Shown here in pieces: positions 24,756 through 33,313 of a stretch of 64,000 bases of DNA. Position 1 is the stretch's first letter. Every line of letters starts with the position of its first letter. Position numbers and translations under genes: made by a program. This stretch comes from Rossellomorea aquimaris (GTDB lineage: Bacteria > Bacillota > Bacilli > Bacillales > Bacillaceae_B). Under the pieces are notes generated by a model, which worked only from the letters and a program-made list of their open reading frames with translations, was not told the origin of the DNA and ran no database searches. The DNA is taken from the NCBI RefSeq assembly GCF_001877785.1, contig NZ_MINN01000128.1:1-64000 (forward strand), written 5' to 3'.

Positions 24756-25044
24756 TCAATTTTTTAGTTTTTTTAAAGAAGGTCTATTTCTATTGACCAT
24801 AGCAATAATTAAAGCGCAAATAACTGTTCCGATGAGTATGGAAACCATATACGAATAAGGTGACACTGACGTACCTATTGACACATTGTTCGTAAGTCGT
24901 TCTGCATTATTCCAAGCAGAGTCGATATCAGGTTCGTACCTTTTTGTTTTAATATAGCCGATGGTCATCATGGTGACAAAATGGATGATGTGGAGAACCA
25001 AAGAAAAGAAAAGAAAAGGGCTTGCATTAGTAACTTCACTTTAT
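24756..25044 (-). pseudogene. Membrane protein gene out of frame across a pentanucleotide repeat
   Basis: On the minus strand a GTG at about 25040 with GGAGC upstream encodes KLLMQALFFSFLWFSTSS and stops soon after. The neighbouring frame carries LVLHIIHFVTMMTIGYIKTKRYEPDIDSAWNN and a second membrane segment YSYMVSILIGTVICALIIAMVN, ending at 24756. Between them lies a (TTTTC)n tract (25000-25020). Deleting one 5-base unit joins the two parts as KLLMQALFFSLVLHIIHF. A TTG-started shorter version (25001) is possible but has no ribosome binding site. Either phase-variable or broken. Family not recognised. Confidence 0.6.
25000..25020. repeat. Pentanucleotide tract (AAAGA)n
   Basis: Four units of AAAGA/AAAGG inside the coding region of the membrane protein gene; loss of one unit would restore the reading frame. 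Confidence 0.8.
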
Positions 25045-25075
25045 CAGCTCCGCTCTATTTAATAATTTGCTGCTC

Positions 25076-25594
25076 TTATAAAAAATCACTTTTGGCTCTT
25101 TGAATAATTTTTCTGATGAAAGGTTCCTTATGCTCTGTGTAGGCAGGTCGGTCAAACTTATACTTCACTGCAAGCTCGCTTTTCAGTTGAGCGTATTCCT
25201 CAGCTGCCTGCGGATGTTTTCTTAGATAATCCCTGAATAATAACTTCTCATTCCATTCCTTCCCCTGAAATTCGCAAATATGCAAATGGCAGGTTCCTTT
25301 TCCCCACAAACCTTTCCTGAAAAACCTTCTATCCGCTAATTCCGGTTTGGGGACATACTCAAAGTCAATTTTGCTCAGAGGTTCAATAAGAATTTCCGTC
25401 CTGCTTAAATCGTCGATACCGGCCATGATGTCAATGATCGGCTTGGCTTTTAAGCCTTTTATCGAGGTGCTTCCGATATGTTCGACATTTGAGATTTCAT
25501 TGCCTGCCGCGTTCACAATCCAATTTTTCTCATATTGATATTTGGTTGCCCATTCCTCGGTGTAAGGAGATAGCTGTACGGTTGGGGTTGACAT
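25076..25594 (-). CDS. GrpB/UPF0157 family protein
   Basis: A 172-residue nucleotidyltransferase-fold protein. VEHIGSTSIKGLKAKPIIDIMAGID is the family signature (IGSTS...KPIIDI, equivalent to the GS...DxD of nucleotidyltransferases). CHLHICEFQGKEWNEKLLFRDYLRKHPQAAEEYAQLKSELA is the conserved C-terminal part. Often fused to CoaE or GNAT domains elsewhere; stand-alone here. Function is not established. Confidence 0.88.
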   Translation of the reverse strand: MSTPTVQLSPYTEEWATKYQYEKNWIVNAAGNEISNVEHIGSTSIKGLKAKPIIDIMAGIDDLSRTEILIEPLSKIDFEYVPKPELADRRFFRKGLWGKGTCHLHICEFQGKEWNEKLLFRDYLRKHPQAAEEYAQLKSELAVKYKFDRPAYTEHKEPFIRKIIQRAKSDFL

Positions 25595-25749
25595 GGTATC
25601 ACCTGCTAACGAGAATTATTTTTTTCTTCATATTTATTTTAACATGTAATTCCTAATATGGATTTTATATAAGGCATTGTAATGTTATTTCCATTTTTTG
25701 TGTTAAGATAATTAATGATCATCAATTCACAGAACAAGGGGTTTTAGAA

Positions 25750-26274
25750 ATGGAAAGTACAAAAGAGAGTTTATATTTTATTCAGGGTATTGAAGGGTAC
25801 GACCCTGAATTGGGGAAATTGGTATCGATGATGAATTATGCACGGCATACCCTCCTCGAATCGGTTGGGAATTTGTCAGTGGAAGAATTGGATTTCCATA
25901 TTGATGAGAAGAGTAATTCAATCGGCATGCTTTTATATCATATCGGAAGTTTAGAGGCAGCCTTTCAAATCATGACCTTTGAAGATCGTGATTTGACAGA
26001 TGATGAATGGGAGGACCTTAGCTTAGGCATTGTATTAGGAGATGAAGCTAAGGAGAACATAAAAGGAGATTCTTTAGATTTCTATATTGATAGATTATCA
26101 GAGATCCGTGCTGTTACCCTAAGTAAGTTCTCAAAGTTAAAAGATTCCTGGCTCGATAATGTGAATTTCTATGGCTGGGATTACCCGGCAAACAATTACT
26201 TTAAATGGTTCCATGTATTTGAGGATGAGTTGAATCACAGGGGACAGATCAGGATGATCGCGAAAAGATTGTAG
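25750..26274 (+). CDS. DinB-like four-helix metal-binding protein
   Basis: A 174-residue DinB/DUF664-type protein: four-helix bundle with a His-based metal site, seen as NSIGMLLYHIGSLEAAFQ (first His) and HVFEDELNHRGQIRMIAKRL (last His pair). Relatives include bacillithiol-dependent S-transferases, plausible here because FosB implies bacillithiol, but the substrate is unknown. AAGGGG lies before the ATG. It is followed 19 bases later by an alpha/beta hydrolase, probably one transcript. Confidence 0.8.
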   Translation: MESTKESLYFIQGIEGYDPELGKLVSMMNYARHTLLESVGNLSVEELDFHIDEKSNSIGMLLYHIGSLEAAFQIMTFEDRDLTDDEWEDLSLGIVLGDEAKENIKGDSLDFYIDRLSEIRAVTLSKFSKLKDSWLDNVNFYGWDYPANNYFKWFHVFEDELNHRGQIRMIAKRL

Positions 26275-26293
26275 AACGTGGAGGAGGTGCATC

Positions 26294-27211
26294 ATGAAAC
26301 AAGGAACCTTACATAAAATTAGAGGGAAATATCTACATATAGAAGAGTACGGATCACACAATCAGGAAGCAATACTATATCTGCACGGCGGCCCGGGCGA
26401 GAGCTGTTATGACTTTTCTTTCCACCAGGCAGCCAAGCTTCAGGAGCAGTTCAGGCTGATTGCAATTGATCAAAGAGGCGTGTGCCGGTCTGAAGGAATA
26501 GAGACAGGAGAGGCCTTTGGTTTAATGGATCTAATAGAAGACTGTGAAGAATTGAGGAAAATCCTCCAAATTGAAAAATGGTCGTTGATCGGACATTCTT
26601 TCGGAGGCTTTCTCAGCGTGTTGTATACATCGATATATCCAAATTCCATACATAAGGTAATCCTTGAGTGCCCGACTTTTGATTTTGAATTAACCTCCAG
26701 GAGCCTGCTTAGAAAAACGGCGCTTCTATCAAGGGAGCTCAACAATGATGAAATCGCGAAGAAGTGCCTCTCATTGGCAGACTCCGAAGAATCAATTTCC
26801 ATCCAGGAACTGACGGAGAAATACCTTGAATACAGTGATACATTGGAGTCGGAACGAATGAAAATCTACCGCTTTAATTTTGATAACCCGACCGACTATT
26901 CACTGTACTCTGATGAAGAATGGAATCGGTTATACGACAAGTCTGATGTTCATTTTGATTTGCTCCGAAAAGAAGGGGAGATATTTAAATCCCTCCTGCC
27001 GTTATTTGAGGAGATACATCATGAGATGCTCCTGATGCAGGGAGAGCACGATCCGGTTACATGTGATAAGCAGGTTGAAGCGTTTAATAAGTCTGCGAAT
27101 GGAAGGACTTATATGTTTTATCATTGCGGGCACAGCCCTCACTACGAGCAGCCGGATGAATTCAGGGAGGTTGTGGGGGCGTTTTTGACGGGTGAGCCTG
27201 CTGTCAACTGA
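26294..27211 (+). CDS. Alpha/beta hydrolase, proline iminopeptidase-like
   Basis: A 305-residue hydrolase with the HGGPGESCYDF oxyanion motif, DQRGVCRSEG, and nucleophile GHSFGGFLSVLY typical of the prolyl-aminopeptidase (S33) group. The Asp is in MQGEHDPVT and the His in HCGHSPHYEQPDEF. GGAGGAGGTG precedes the ATG. It overlaps no other gene and shares a short gap with the DinB gene. Peptidase activity is plausible, not proven. Confidence 0.85.
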   Translation: MKQGTLHKIRGKYLHIEEYGSHNQEAILYLHGGPGESCYDFSFHQAAKLQEQFRLIAIDQRGVCRSEGIETGEAFGLMDLIEDCEELRKILQIEKWSLIGHSFGGFLSVLYTSIYPNSIHKVILECPTFDFELTSRSLLRKTALLSRELNNDEIAKKCLSLADSEESISIQELTEKYLEYSDTLESERMKIYRFNFDNPTDYSLYSDEEWNRLYDKSDVHFDLLRKEGEIFKSLLPLFEEIHHEMLLMQGEHDPVTCDKQVEAFNKSANGRTYMFYHCGHSPHYEQPDEFREVVGAFLTGEPAVN

Positions 27212-27328
27212 GTGATAACAGGGTTTGCCATTTCGGAAAGCAAGTGCTGAATCTTTTTTTGAAAGAATAGAAACTTTTAATAGATACAACCGTAAAAAGA
27301 TTATAAAATCTTTACTCGGGGGAATTGC

Positions 27329-27910
27329 ATGTTTGAACAGAATAATCAAATCTTTTTACAAAAAGATACCGTAAGTATCAGAAAGAAATATACTATAAGT
27401 TCAGATAAGAAAATCATCGGGACAGTTGAAGAAACAATGGAATCTTCCAAGAACATTGGCAGACAGCTTTTAAATTTGATCGGTTTAAATAGTGCTGCAA
27501 GTATAGAAATGAAGTTAATGGACGAAAAGGAAAACACAATAGGGATTATTAAAAAGAAGCCCGGTTTTTATAAAGACTTTCTATTATATTCGGAACATGG
27601 CGATCATTTAGCAACAATTACTTCGGAAGTTAAAGTGAATTCGCCTAGGCTGACTGTATATGATGTCAACGGGATGAAAATCATTGAAGCAACAGGTGGA
27701 TATGGTGCGACCGACTTCCAGGTTATTGACCAACAGGAAGGCAGACTAGTATCCACTATTAAGAGACGTTCAATGGTTTATTCAACTGTAAAGGAAAATC
27801 TAATAAATGATGATGGGTATTATATTGATTGTACAGCGGCAGAAGGCGTATTCAATTTTTACTTGATTGCCATGGGTATCGTTGTTGATTATTACTTTTT
27901 TCAGCATTAA
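27329..27910 (+). CDS. LURP-one/scramblase-fold family protein
   Basis: A 193-residue protein predicted to form the tubby-like beta-barrel with a C-terminal hydrophobic helix (GVFNFYLIAMGIVVDYYFF). IGTVEETM, LMDEKENTIGIIKKKP and VYDVNGMKIIEATGGYGATDFQVID are regularly spaced beta repeats of the YxjI/LURP-one kind. TCGGGGGAATTG lies before the ATG. Function unknown in bacteria. Confidence 0.65.
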   Translation: MFEQNNQIFLQKDTVSIRKKYTISSDKKIIGTVEETMESSKNIGRQLLNLIGLNSAASIEMKLMDEKENTIGIIKKKPGFYKDFLLYSEHGDHLATITSEVKVNSPRLTVYDVNGMKIIEATGGYGATDFQVIDQQEGRLVSTIKRRSMVYSTVKENLINDDGYYIDCTAAEGVFNFYLIAMGIVVDYYFFQH

Positions 27911-28018
27911 AGATAGATTATTTTGATGGAGGAAAAGGTGAGATACCAACGATATTGCTGGCGACGATAGTCGAAGCAATAAAAATCCACCGCTGATGAA
28001 CATGGAAAGGGAGGAAGC

Positions 28019-28453
28019 ATGTTTATTATTATAGGATCCATTATACTTTGGTGCTGTTTAGTTGGATATGCAATAAAGACTTTCACTCACTATAAACGAA
28101 GTTCAGAAGTAGAAAAGCAGAGAAAGCATGGATTCATGATAAAAGTAGTTGGCAGTGTGCCTCTTGCAGCAATCTTAATCACCGGACAGAACTTAACTAT
28201 GCAGGGATATACGATGGAACAAATAAAGCCGTACTTGTTCATCGCAGCATTGATCACTATCTTCATTCCCGGCTACATCTATTTACTATACACATTATTT
28301 AGTGAAGACTCTTTCAAAAATTATAATGACCCTGGTAAATATAAGAGCTCATACCTCTATATACATCGAAAGGTTTTAATGCCCATTACCGTCACTGTAC
28401 CTATCATTATTCTTACGATATACATATATAACTTAGGTGTTAAAGCACTTTAA
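28019..28453 (+). CDS. Membrane protein of unknown function
   Basis: A 144-residue protein with four predicted membrane helices: IIIGSIILWCCLVGYAI, VVGSVPLAAILITGQ, YLFIAALITIFIPGYIYLLY and MPITVTVPIIILTIYIYNL. GGGAGGAAGC precedes the ATG. I do not recognise the family. It lies in a run of short unknown genes (28.0-29.1 kb). Confidence 0.65.
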   Translation: MFIIIGSIILWCCLVGYAIKTFTHYKRSSEVEKQRKHGFMIKVVGSVPLAAILITGQNLTMQGYTMEQIKPYLFIAALITIFIPGYIYLLYTLFSEDSFKNYNDPGKYKSSYLYIHRKVLMPITVTVPIIILTIYIYNLGVKAL

Positions 28454-28479
28454 CTTCGCCGGGAAATGGAGGTGACACC

Positions 28480-28779
28480 ATGAAGCAACAGCTCCAAACA
28501 TTTCTGCAAACTGAAATATCTGATCAAGACTTCTACGATGGCATTTTTGACTTTATCATGAATGAGAATATTAGATGCGGAGAATATGAATGTAATCAGT
28601 ATGTAGTGAAAAAAATGGATCTATTAAACTTCATTGTTTTTGAAGAATACGTTATTGACGGGAATAGAGAAATCCATCAATCGTTTTCTATAGGTCGAAG
28701 TAAATTGATCGGAAGTTTGAATGAGTCTGCACTGAAACAGGGTTTTGACATTAGCGCAGCCATTGAAAGTCAGTCATAA
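28480..28779 (+). CDS. Small cytosolic protein of unknown function
   Basis: A 99-residue acidic protein without membrane segments or a signal; FDFIMNENIRCGEYECNQYVVKKMDLLNFIVFEEYVIDG contains two Cys. AATGGAGGTGAC lies before the ATG, 27 bases after the preceding membrane protein, so co-transcription is likely. No family recognised. Confidence 0.6.
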   Translation: MKQQLQTFLQTEISDQDFYDGIFDFIMNENIRCGEYECNQYVVKKMDLLNFIVFEEYVIDGNREIHQSFSIGRSKLIGSLNESALKQGFDISAAIESQS

Positions 28780-28885
28780 ATTCCGATCGGTTCCGGGTGC
28801 CTTGCCTTTTTTCTGGTATGTATTGTCAAAGTGCCAGCATTCTGGAATACTAGAGCCTGGTATAAACCAGGGAGGTACTTAATCA

Positions 28886-29077
28886 ATGATTGTTTTCGGT
28901 TACATAGGATGGGTATTCATGCCATTACTCTGTATCCTTTTTTGCTTGAACTTAGTTTCGATATTAAAGAAGGTTCACAGAGAAGAGGCTACAGGCAAAA
29001 ATACGTTTTGGCTTACCTTCTCGTTCACGCTGATCATGTGGAGTATCGCTGTTATTTCATCCATTGGTGATGCTTAA
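28886..29077 (+). CDS. Small membrane protein of unknown function
   Basis: A 63-residue protein with two helices (IVFGYIGWVFMPLLCILFCLNLVSIL and FWLTFSFTLIMWSIAVISSIGDA) joined by a basic loop KKVHREEATGKN. CCAGGGAGGT lies before the ATG, and a terminator follows directly. No family recognised. Confidence 0.6.
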   Translation: MIVFGYIGWVFMPLLCILFCLNLVSILKKVHREEATGKNTFWLTFSFTLIMWSIAVISSIGDA

Positions 29078-29090
29078 AACGGGAAAACAG

Positions 29091-29120
29091 AGAGCCCCTG
29101 AATATTTCGGGGGCTCTTTG
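29091..29120. terminator. Bidirectional terminator
   Basis: AGAGCCCC...GGGGCTCT stem between two convergent genes, with T residues on both exit sides. Confidence 0.85.
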
Positions 29121-29122
29121 GC

Positions 29123-29539
29123 TTAGTTCTCTACATAATTCTTAAACCGATCCAAAATCGCCTGCCATCCCTGCTGCTGCATATCAACAGGGTTCTCGGA
29201 ATCAGGGTCGAAGGTCTCCACGATTTCGGTTTCGTTCCCGTGGCCTTTGAATGTGATACTTACGGTCCGTCCGTCTTCCATGGAATACGCGATGACCTCG
29301 TTAGTTTTGACCTCGTCATACGTGCCGCCAAAATCAAATCCGAAGCTGCCGTCTCTCGCTTCCATCCTTGAAAGGAATTTTCCGCCTATCCGCAGATCAT
29401 TCTCTGCGAATGGTGTATGCCAGTCATCGGAAGCAGCATTCCATTTTGTGATGTGATTCGGCTCTGTCCAATATTCCCATACTTTTTCCACCGGAGCCTG
29501 CACAGTGGTTTGAATCGTGATTTTGTCTGATGTTCCCAT
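29123..29539 (-). CDS. SRPBCC (AHSA1/START-like) family protein
   Basis: A 138-residue ligand-binding fold protein: ITIQTTVQAPVEKVWEYWTEPNHITKWN at the start and ETEIVETFDPDSENPVDMQQQGWQAILDRFKNYVE at the end are the classic AHSA1/polyketide-cyclase-like signature. These bind hydrophobic ligands in a deep cavity; the physiological ligand is unknown. Transcribed alone on the minus strand. Confidence 0.88.
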   Translation of the reverse strand: MGTSDKITIQTTVQAPVEKVWEYWTEPNHITKWNAASDDWHTPFAENDLRIGGKFLSRMEARDGSFGFDFGGTYDEVKTNEVIAYSMEDGRTVSITFKGHGNETEIVETFDPDSENPVDMQQQGWQAILDRFKNYVEN

Positions 29540-29855
29540 TCTACTTAACTTCCTTTCCCTTACGAAAATTGTTGTTGTTCAAACAGGTGTAAGAATCTAT
29601 TTATATTGTACATGGTCCCTGGAAACGGCACTACTGCTTTCTGTACTGATTTTGTCCGGCTTAGGCAAAATGTGTAAAGTTTTTCTTGAGTATGGATATT
29701 GGTTTTGAAATAATTGGAATTGTATAGATGCGTTGATACCTTTTATCCGCATGTAAAACTTTTGAGAGACTGATAATTTTGGATGCAGCGGGTTAGTCTT
29801 ACTTCAGATGATTTTTGATGTATATCCAAAAGGAATTGAAAAAGGAGGAGAAGTA
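29540..29855. other. Intergenic region
   Basis: AT-rich; contains one copy of a recurring motif TTTTGAAATAATTGGAA (29703-29719). No gene or structured RNA seen otherwise. Confidence 0.4.
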
Positions 29856-30410
29856 ATGAGCAGTGCTTTAATCATCATCGATGTACAAAAAGGCATGTTC
29901 CCTGCAGGCGCCGCAGTATATAAAGGGGATGGCCTCATTTTCACCATCCAGAACCTGTTGGGGAAAGCCCGTGCTGCCGGCGTCCCGGTCATTTACATAC
30001 AGCATAATGCTCCTGCAGGGAAGCCGCTTGAATACGGGACGGAAGGCTGGAAAATACACGAAGGGATCAAACCGCGGTCCGTCGATGTAATCGTTCAAAA
30101 AACAACCCCGGATTCATTCTTCCATACCACATTGGATAAAGAGCTGAATAAAAAAGGCATCGACCATCTGTATCTTGCAGGCATCCAGACCGAAGCGTGC
30201 GTGGACACGACCTGCCGGAGTGCGTTCGGTAAAGGATACAAAGTCACGTTAGTCTCGGATGCCCACAGTACATGGGATTCAGGTGAACTGACTGCAAAGC
30301 AGATCATCAATCATCATAATGGGGTGCTTCGCTGGTTTGCGGATGTATATCCAGCGGACGAAATTGAATTTGCGGCGGCTCAGCCCGCATCAGAAATGAG
30401 GGGGGAATAA
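29856..30410 (+). CDS. Isochorismatase-family cysteine hydrolase
   Basis: A 184-residue cysteine hydrolase. The catalytic Asp is in SALIIIDVQKGMF, the Lys in SVDVIVQKTTPDSFFHT, and the nucleophilic Cys in LAGIQTEACVDTTCRSAFGKGYKVTLVSDAHSTWD. These enzymes act on nicotinamide, N-carbamoyl compounds or related amides; the substrate cannot be assigned. AAAGGAGGAG lies before ATG 29856. A DUF4306 gene follows after two bases. Confidence 0.87.
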   Translation: MSSALIIIDVQKGMFPAGAAVYKGDGLIFTIQNLLGKARAAGVPVIYIQHNAPAGKPLEYGTEGWKIHEGIKPRSVDVIVQKTTPDSFFHTTLDKELNKKGIDHLYLAGIQTEACVDTTCRSAFGKGYKVTLVSDAHSTWDSGELTAKQIINHHNGVLRWFADVYPADEIEFAAAQPASEMRGE

Positions 30411-30412
30411 AA

Positions 30413-30877
30413 GTGAGTCGTGCTGTAATCCAGATCGGACTCGGCATAGGAGTCCTGTTCTTTTCCTTATTTGCAACGTTGTTCGAAGGCTCTGAAATTG
30501 TGGACAGGCCCTTTGAATGGGAGTATTCTACTCCTTTTTCCGGGCAAGTAAATGCGGCAGGTGACATTTCAAAACTTGATTATTTTGTTTATGCAATCAA
30601 GTTCAAGCCTGCATTCCCGATCGTGATGGCAATAAGCTTACTCTATCTATTGGTTGTGGCAGGGTATTTGTTTCTTAGCAGAAAACGATTCTACAGCCTG
30701 TACCTGCCGATTTTGGCAGTTCTGCAGTTTGGATTGGGAGCGCTTATGTTTTCGGCAACAACTTCTGGAGCACAATTATTATCATATGTGTTTATAGTCT
30801 GCGGGCTTGTAACCGTGCTTGCTGCATTAATGTATCATTTTGCCCCTTTTGGCAGGAGGGTTGTTAATAGGAGGTAA
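30413..30877 (+). CDS. DUF4306-like membrane protein (YjdJ type)
   Basis: A 154-residue membrane protein: N-terminal helix IQIGLGIGVLFFSLFATLFEGSE, an extracytoplasmic segment (FEWEYSTPFSGQVNAAGDISKLDYFVYAIKFKP), then three helices. The layout matches B. subtilis YjdJ (DUF4306). GTG 30413 has GGGGGGAA upstream and lies two bases after the cysteine hydrolase stop, so the two genes are probably one operon. Confidence 0.7.
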   Translation: MSRAVIQIGLGIGVLFFSLFATLFEGSEIVDRPFEWEYSTPFSGQVNAAGDISKLDYFVYAIKFKPAFPIVMAISLLYLLVVAGYLFLSRKRFYSLYLPILAVLQFGLGALMFSATTSGAQLLSYVFIVCGLVTVLAALMYHFAPFGRRVVNRR

Positions 30878-30882
30878 GGTGT

Positions 30883-30918
30883 TGGGTCGTGGGGACAGGT
30901 TCCCTGACCCGTTTTTTG
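30883..30918 (+). repeat. GGGACAGGT element, terminator-like
   Basis: GGGTCGTGGGGACAGGT followed by TCCCTGACCCGTTTTTTG: a paired GGGTC/GACCC stem and a T-run, probably the terminator of the DUF4306 transcript. Confidence 0.75.
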
Positions 30919-30980
30919 TTCGTTTTAGTATTGAAAGGGTAATATTTTAGCAGTCATTCATTATGAATGGCGAGAAATCT

Positions 30981-31145
30981 CCTTATCGGCTTGAGATAAT
31001 CGAGCCGATAAGGGGGTATCCAGGAGGCTGGCCTACTTTTTATTATCAAAAACAGGCCGCTTATTATCAAAAATCTGGATATATTATCAAAAACGGACCA
31101 TTTATTATCAAAAACAGAAATATATTATCAAAACCTGCGTCCAAC
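30981..31145. repeat. TATTATCAAAAA periodic array, copy 1
   Basis: A hairpin CTTATCGGCT...AGCCGATAAG (30981-31011) is followed by TATTATCAAAAA units starting at 31041, 31062, 31082, 31103 and 31123 (spacings 21, 20, 21, 20). GCTTGTTATACC follows. The same spacing series occurs in the 38.8-kb copy. Confidence 0.9.
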
Positions 31146-31268
31146 CGCTTGTTATACCTGTCAGTGTATTTGTGGAAACCAATTTCCAACACACCATGCA
31201 TCCCCATAACAAAAAAACGATCCAATGTGGTAAACTAAAAAAACACTATCAACGAAGAGAGGAATAAC

Positions 31269-32144
31269 ATGAGTACAATCAAAAAACACAGGGCCGGTAA
31301 TAAGGCAAAGTTGATCTTCCGGGGATTTATGGTCATTCTCGGGGGATTCATTGCTGCTTATGGCCTGGAAACCGTTTTAATACCAAACAACGTGTCGGAT
31401 GGGGGCGTGACCGGTGTAAGCATCGTCGGGTCAAAGCTGTTTGGCCTGCCGCTGGGGGTTCTGATTGCTTTACTGAATATCCCTTTCGTCTGGCTGGGAT
31501 ATAAACAAATCGGTAAAAGTTTCGCCATCAATTCGATACTCGGTATCGCTTCACTGGCGATCGGGACGAAATTGATGCATCACACGCCGGCCATCATTGA
31601 AGGGGATACGCTGTTAATCACGGTTGTCGGCGGAATCATCCTTGGCTTGGGCCTCGGTATCGCATTGCGTAACGGGGGTGCCTTGGATGGAATCGATATG
31701 CTTGCAGTTCTGCTTTCCAGAAAATTGCCGTTCGGGACCAATGACTTTATCCTGATGCTGAATGTCGGAGTTTTTGCAATTGTTTCAACGGTGTTCGGTC
31801 TTCAGGGAGCCATCCTTTCAGCCATTGCTTACTTCATCGCTGCAAAAGTCATACATATCGTAGAAGAAGGGCTGAGCGGATCGAAGACATTCCAGATCAT
31901 CACGACCGAGCCGGAGCTAATGGTTGAAACCATTCGTGACCGACTGGGCCGCAGTGCTACCTACAAAGAAGCATACGGCGGTTATACACACGAAAAATTC
32001 AAAGAAATCACCTGCGTCATCAACCGCCTGGAAGAAACAAAACTAAAAGAAATCATTAATGAAATCGATCCGCACTCCTTTGTTACCGTATATGAAGTGG
32101 CAGAAGTGAAGGGCGGAAATTTCAAGAAAAGAGATATTCATTAA
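31269..32144 (+). CDS. YitT family membrane protein (DUF161 + DUF2179)
   Basis: A 291-residue protein with about six membrane helices in the YitT/DUF161 domain (residues ~15-205: GFIAAYGLETVLIPNNVSDGGVTGVSI, and the conserved GIALRNGGALDGIDMLAVLLSRK), followed by a cytosolic DUF2179 domain (GSKTFQIITTEPELMVETIRDRLGRSATYKEAYGGYTHEKFKEITCVI). DUF2179 may bind a small ligand. The transported substrate of YitT proteins is unknown. AGAGAGGAATAAC precedes the ATG. It ends in its own terminator. Confidence 0.9.
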   Translation: MSTIKKHRAGNKAKLIFRGFMVILGGFIAAYGLETVLIPNNVSDGGVTGVSIVGSKLFGLPLGVLIALLNIPFVWLGYKQIGKSFAINSILGIASLAIGTKLMHHTPAIIEGDTLLITVVGGIILGLGLGIALRNGGALDGIDMLAVLLSRKLPFGTNDFILMLNVGVFAIVSTVFGLQGAILSAIAYFIAAKVIHIVEEGLSGSKTFQIITTEPELMVETIRDRLGRSATYKEAYGGYTHEKFKEITCVINRLEETKLKEIINEIDPHSFVTVYEVAEVKGGNFKKRDIH

Positions 32145-32190
32145 ATTCTTGTCCCCCCACAGCATGATCCTCGGGGTCTCCTCCAGGATC

Positions 32191-32222
32191 AGACTTATCC
32201 ATATTAGGGTAAGTCTTTTTTT
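32191..32222 (+). terminator. Intrinsic terminator
   Basis: AGACTTA-TCC...GGG-TAAGTCT followed by seven T, after the YitT gene. Confidence 0.85.
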
Positions 32223-32323
32223 ATGGGAAAATTGCCTTGAGAAGATAACAGGTTTTTGAAATAATTGGTAGATGGGTGTACATGCGTTCAGTCCCAAATT
32301 ATACAGAGTAGGGGTGGAATGAG

Positions 32324-32507
32324 TTGATTCACGCATTTTTTTATTGAAAAAGTCCGGATACCGTTCTATGTTTTCTTCTTCTATTTATCAGTCACGTTTT
32401 TATTATGGGGAATCGAACAGTTAATGGATAAACAACTTAAAACAGGCTATTTTTATATCATTGTTGCAGTTTTTATGTCTATGAGTCTATTAAAAATCTG
32501 CCTTTAG
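32324..32507 (+). pseudogene. Small membrane protein gene frameshifted at a T7 run
   Basis: A TTG at 32324 with GGGGTGG upstream begins IHAFFY-stop. The frame one base over reads IEKVRIPFYVFFFYLSVTFLLWGIEQLMDKQLKTGYFYIIVAVFMSMSLLKICL, with two membrane helices, ending at TAG 32507. Shortening the T7 run at 32336-32342 to T6 joins them as IHAFFIEKVRIPF. Either an assembly indel or a real slippage mutation. Twenty-one bases before the next small membrane protein gene. Confidence 0.6.
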
Positions 32508-32528
32508 ATTTGAGAAGGAGTGTATCAA

Positions 32529-32816
32529 ATGGATAGGAATAATCTAAAAGTCTTCACTACCATCTCATTTTTTATAGCGATCATCACGATTGTGGTTATT
32601 CCCTTGTCGCTTTATACATCCGTACCAAAAGGAATCGGCACATTTTCCTTTCTCCTTTCCGTAGTTGGCATCCCTTTAAGCATAGTTTCCATGTTCAGTA
32701 AAGAAAATATAGCGAAAAGAATGTTTGCTTTGTTTGTTAATCTGCTTCCATTAAGTTTATTTGCCTATGCTTTTGTAATGGAATTAGCAGATGAGTTTCT
32801 TCGGCCGGCACCTTAG
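32529..32816 (+). CDS. Small membrane protein of unknown function
   Basis: A 95-residue protein with three helices: VFTTISFFIAIITIVVIPLSLY, FSFLLSVVGIPLSIVSMFS and MFALFVNLLPLSLFAYAFV. GAGAAGGAG lies before ATG 32529. It follows the frameshifted membrane protein gene and both may have formed one unit. No family recognised. Confidence 0.65.
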   Translation: MDRNNLKVFTTISFFIAIITIVVIPLSLYTSVPKGIGTFSFLLSVVGIPLSIVSMFSKENIAKRMFALFVNLLPLSLFAYAFVMELADEFLRPAP

Positions 32817-32826
32817 GCGAGTGAAT

Positions 32827-32857
32827 CGAAAAACGGCAGCGCAATGGCTGCCGTTAA
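32827..32857 (-). terminator. Terminator of the minus-strand GNAT remnant
   Basis: AACGGCAG...CTGCCGTT stem followed on the minus strand by TTTTTCG. Confidence 0.6.
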
Positions 32858-32919
32858 AAATCGCTATTCAAAAATGCCGGTGAATAATGCACAATCCCCT
32901 GCGTTTTTTCAAGAGCCCC

Positions 32920-33215
32920 CTAAACTAATTCCAATGCCATAAATACATCATCAGAAACTTCGAATGGAGCTTTGATATTCCACCGTGAAGCCCGTTGGAA
33001 ACCGAATTTAGGGTAATAATCTTTGTGACCCAGCACGATGATTGAGCTGGAACTAAGTTCTCGTGCCTTCTTAATGGCTGTTCGGATCAAAATGCTTCCG
33101 ATTCCTTTATGTTGATATGCGGGCAAAACAGAAACGGGAGCGAGTGCCAGGGACTCTGTCTTACCAGCATCTTTTTTAGTCTCTAGTGGGAAGGGTAGGT
33201 ATAAAGTATCGAATT
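32920..33215 (-). pseudogene. YhbS-like GNAT acetyltransferase remnant
   Basis: The C-terminal part of a GNAT protein is readable on the minus strand: FDTLYLPFPLETKKDAGK, SLALAPVSVLPAYQHKGIGSILIRTAIKKARE and VLGHKDYYPKFGFQRAS, with the acetyl-CoA loop HKGIGS. An in-frame TAG just upstream (near 33215-33225) and the absence of the N-terminal half show it is truncated at its 5' side. The loop SLALAPVSVLP is typical of YhbS-type members. Confidence 0.75.
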
Positions 33216-33313
33216 CCCTCTATTTGTAAAAAAAGATCATCATCCACTCTGCATTTTGTTTACAATGATTTAGTAGGTACATAGATATGAAGAATGATAA
33301 TGGAGGAAATGTT

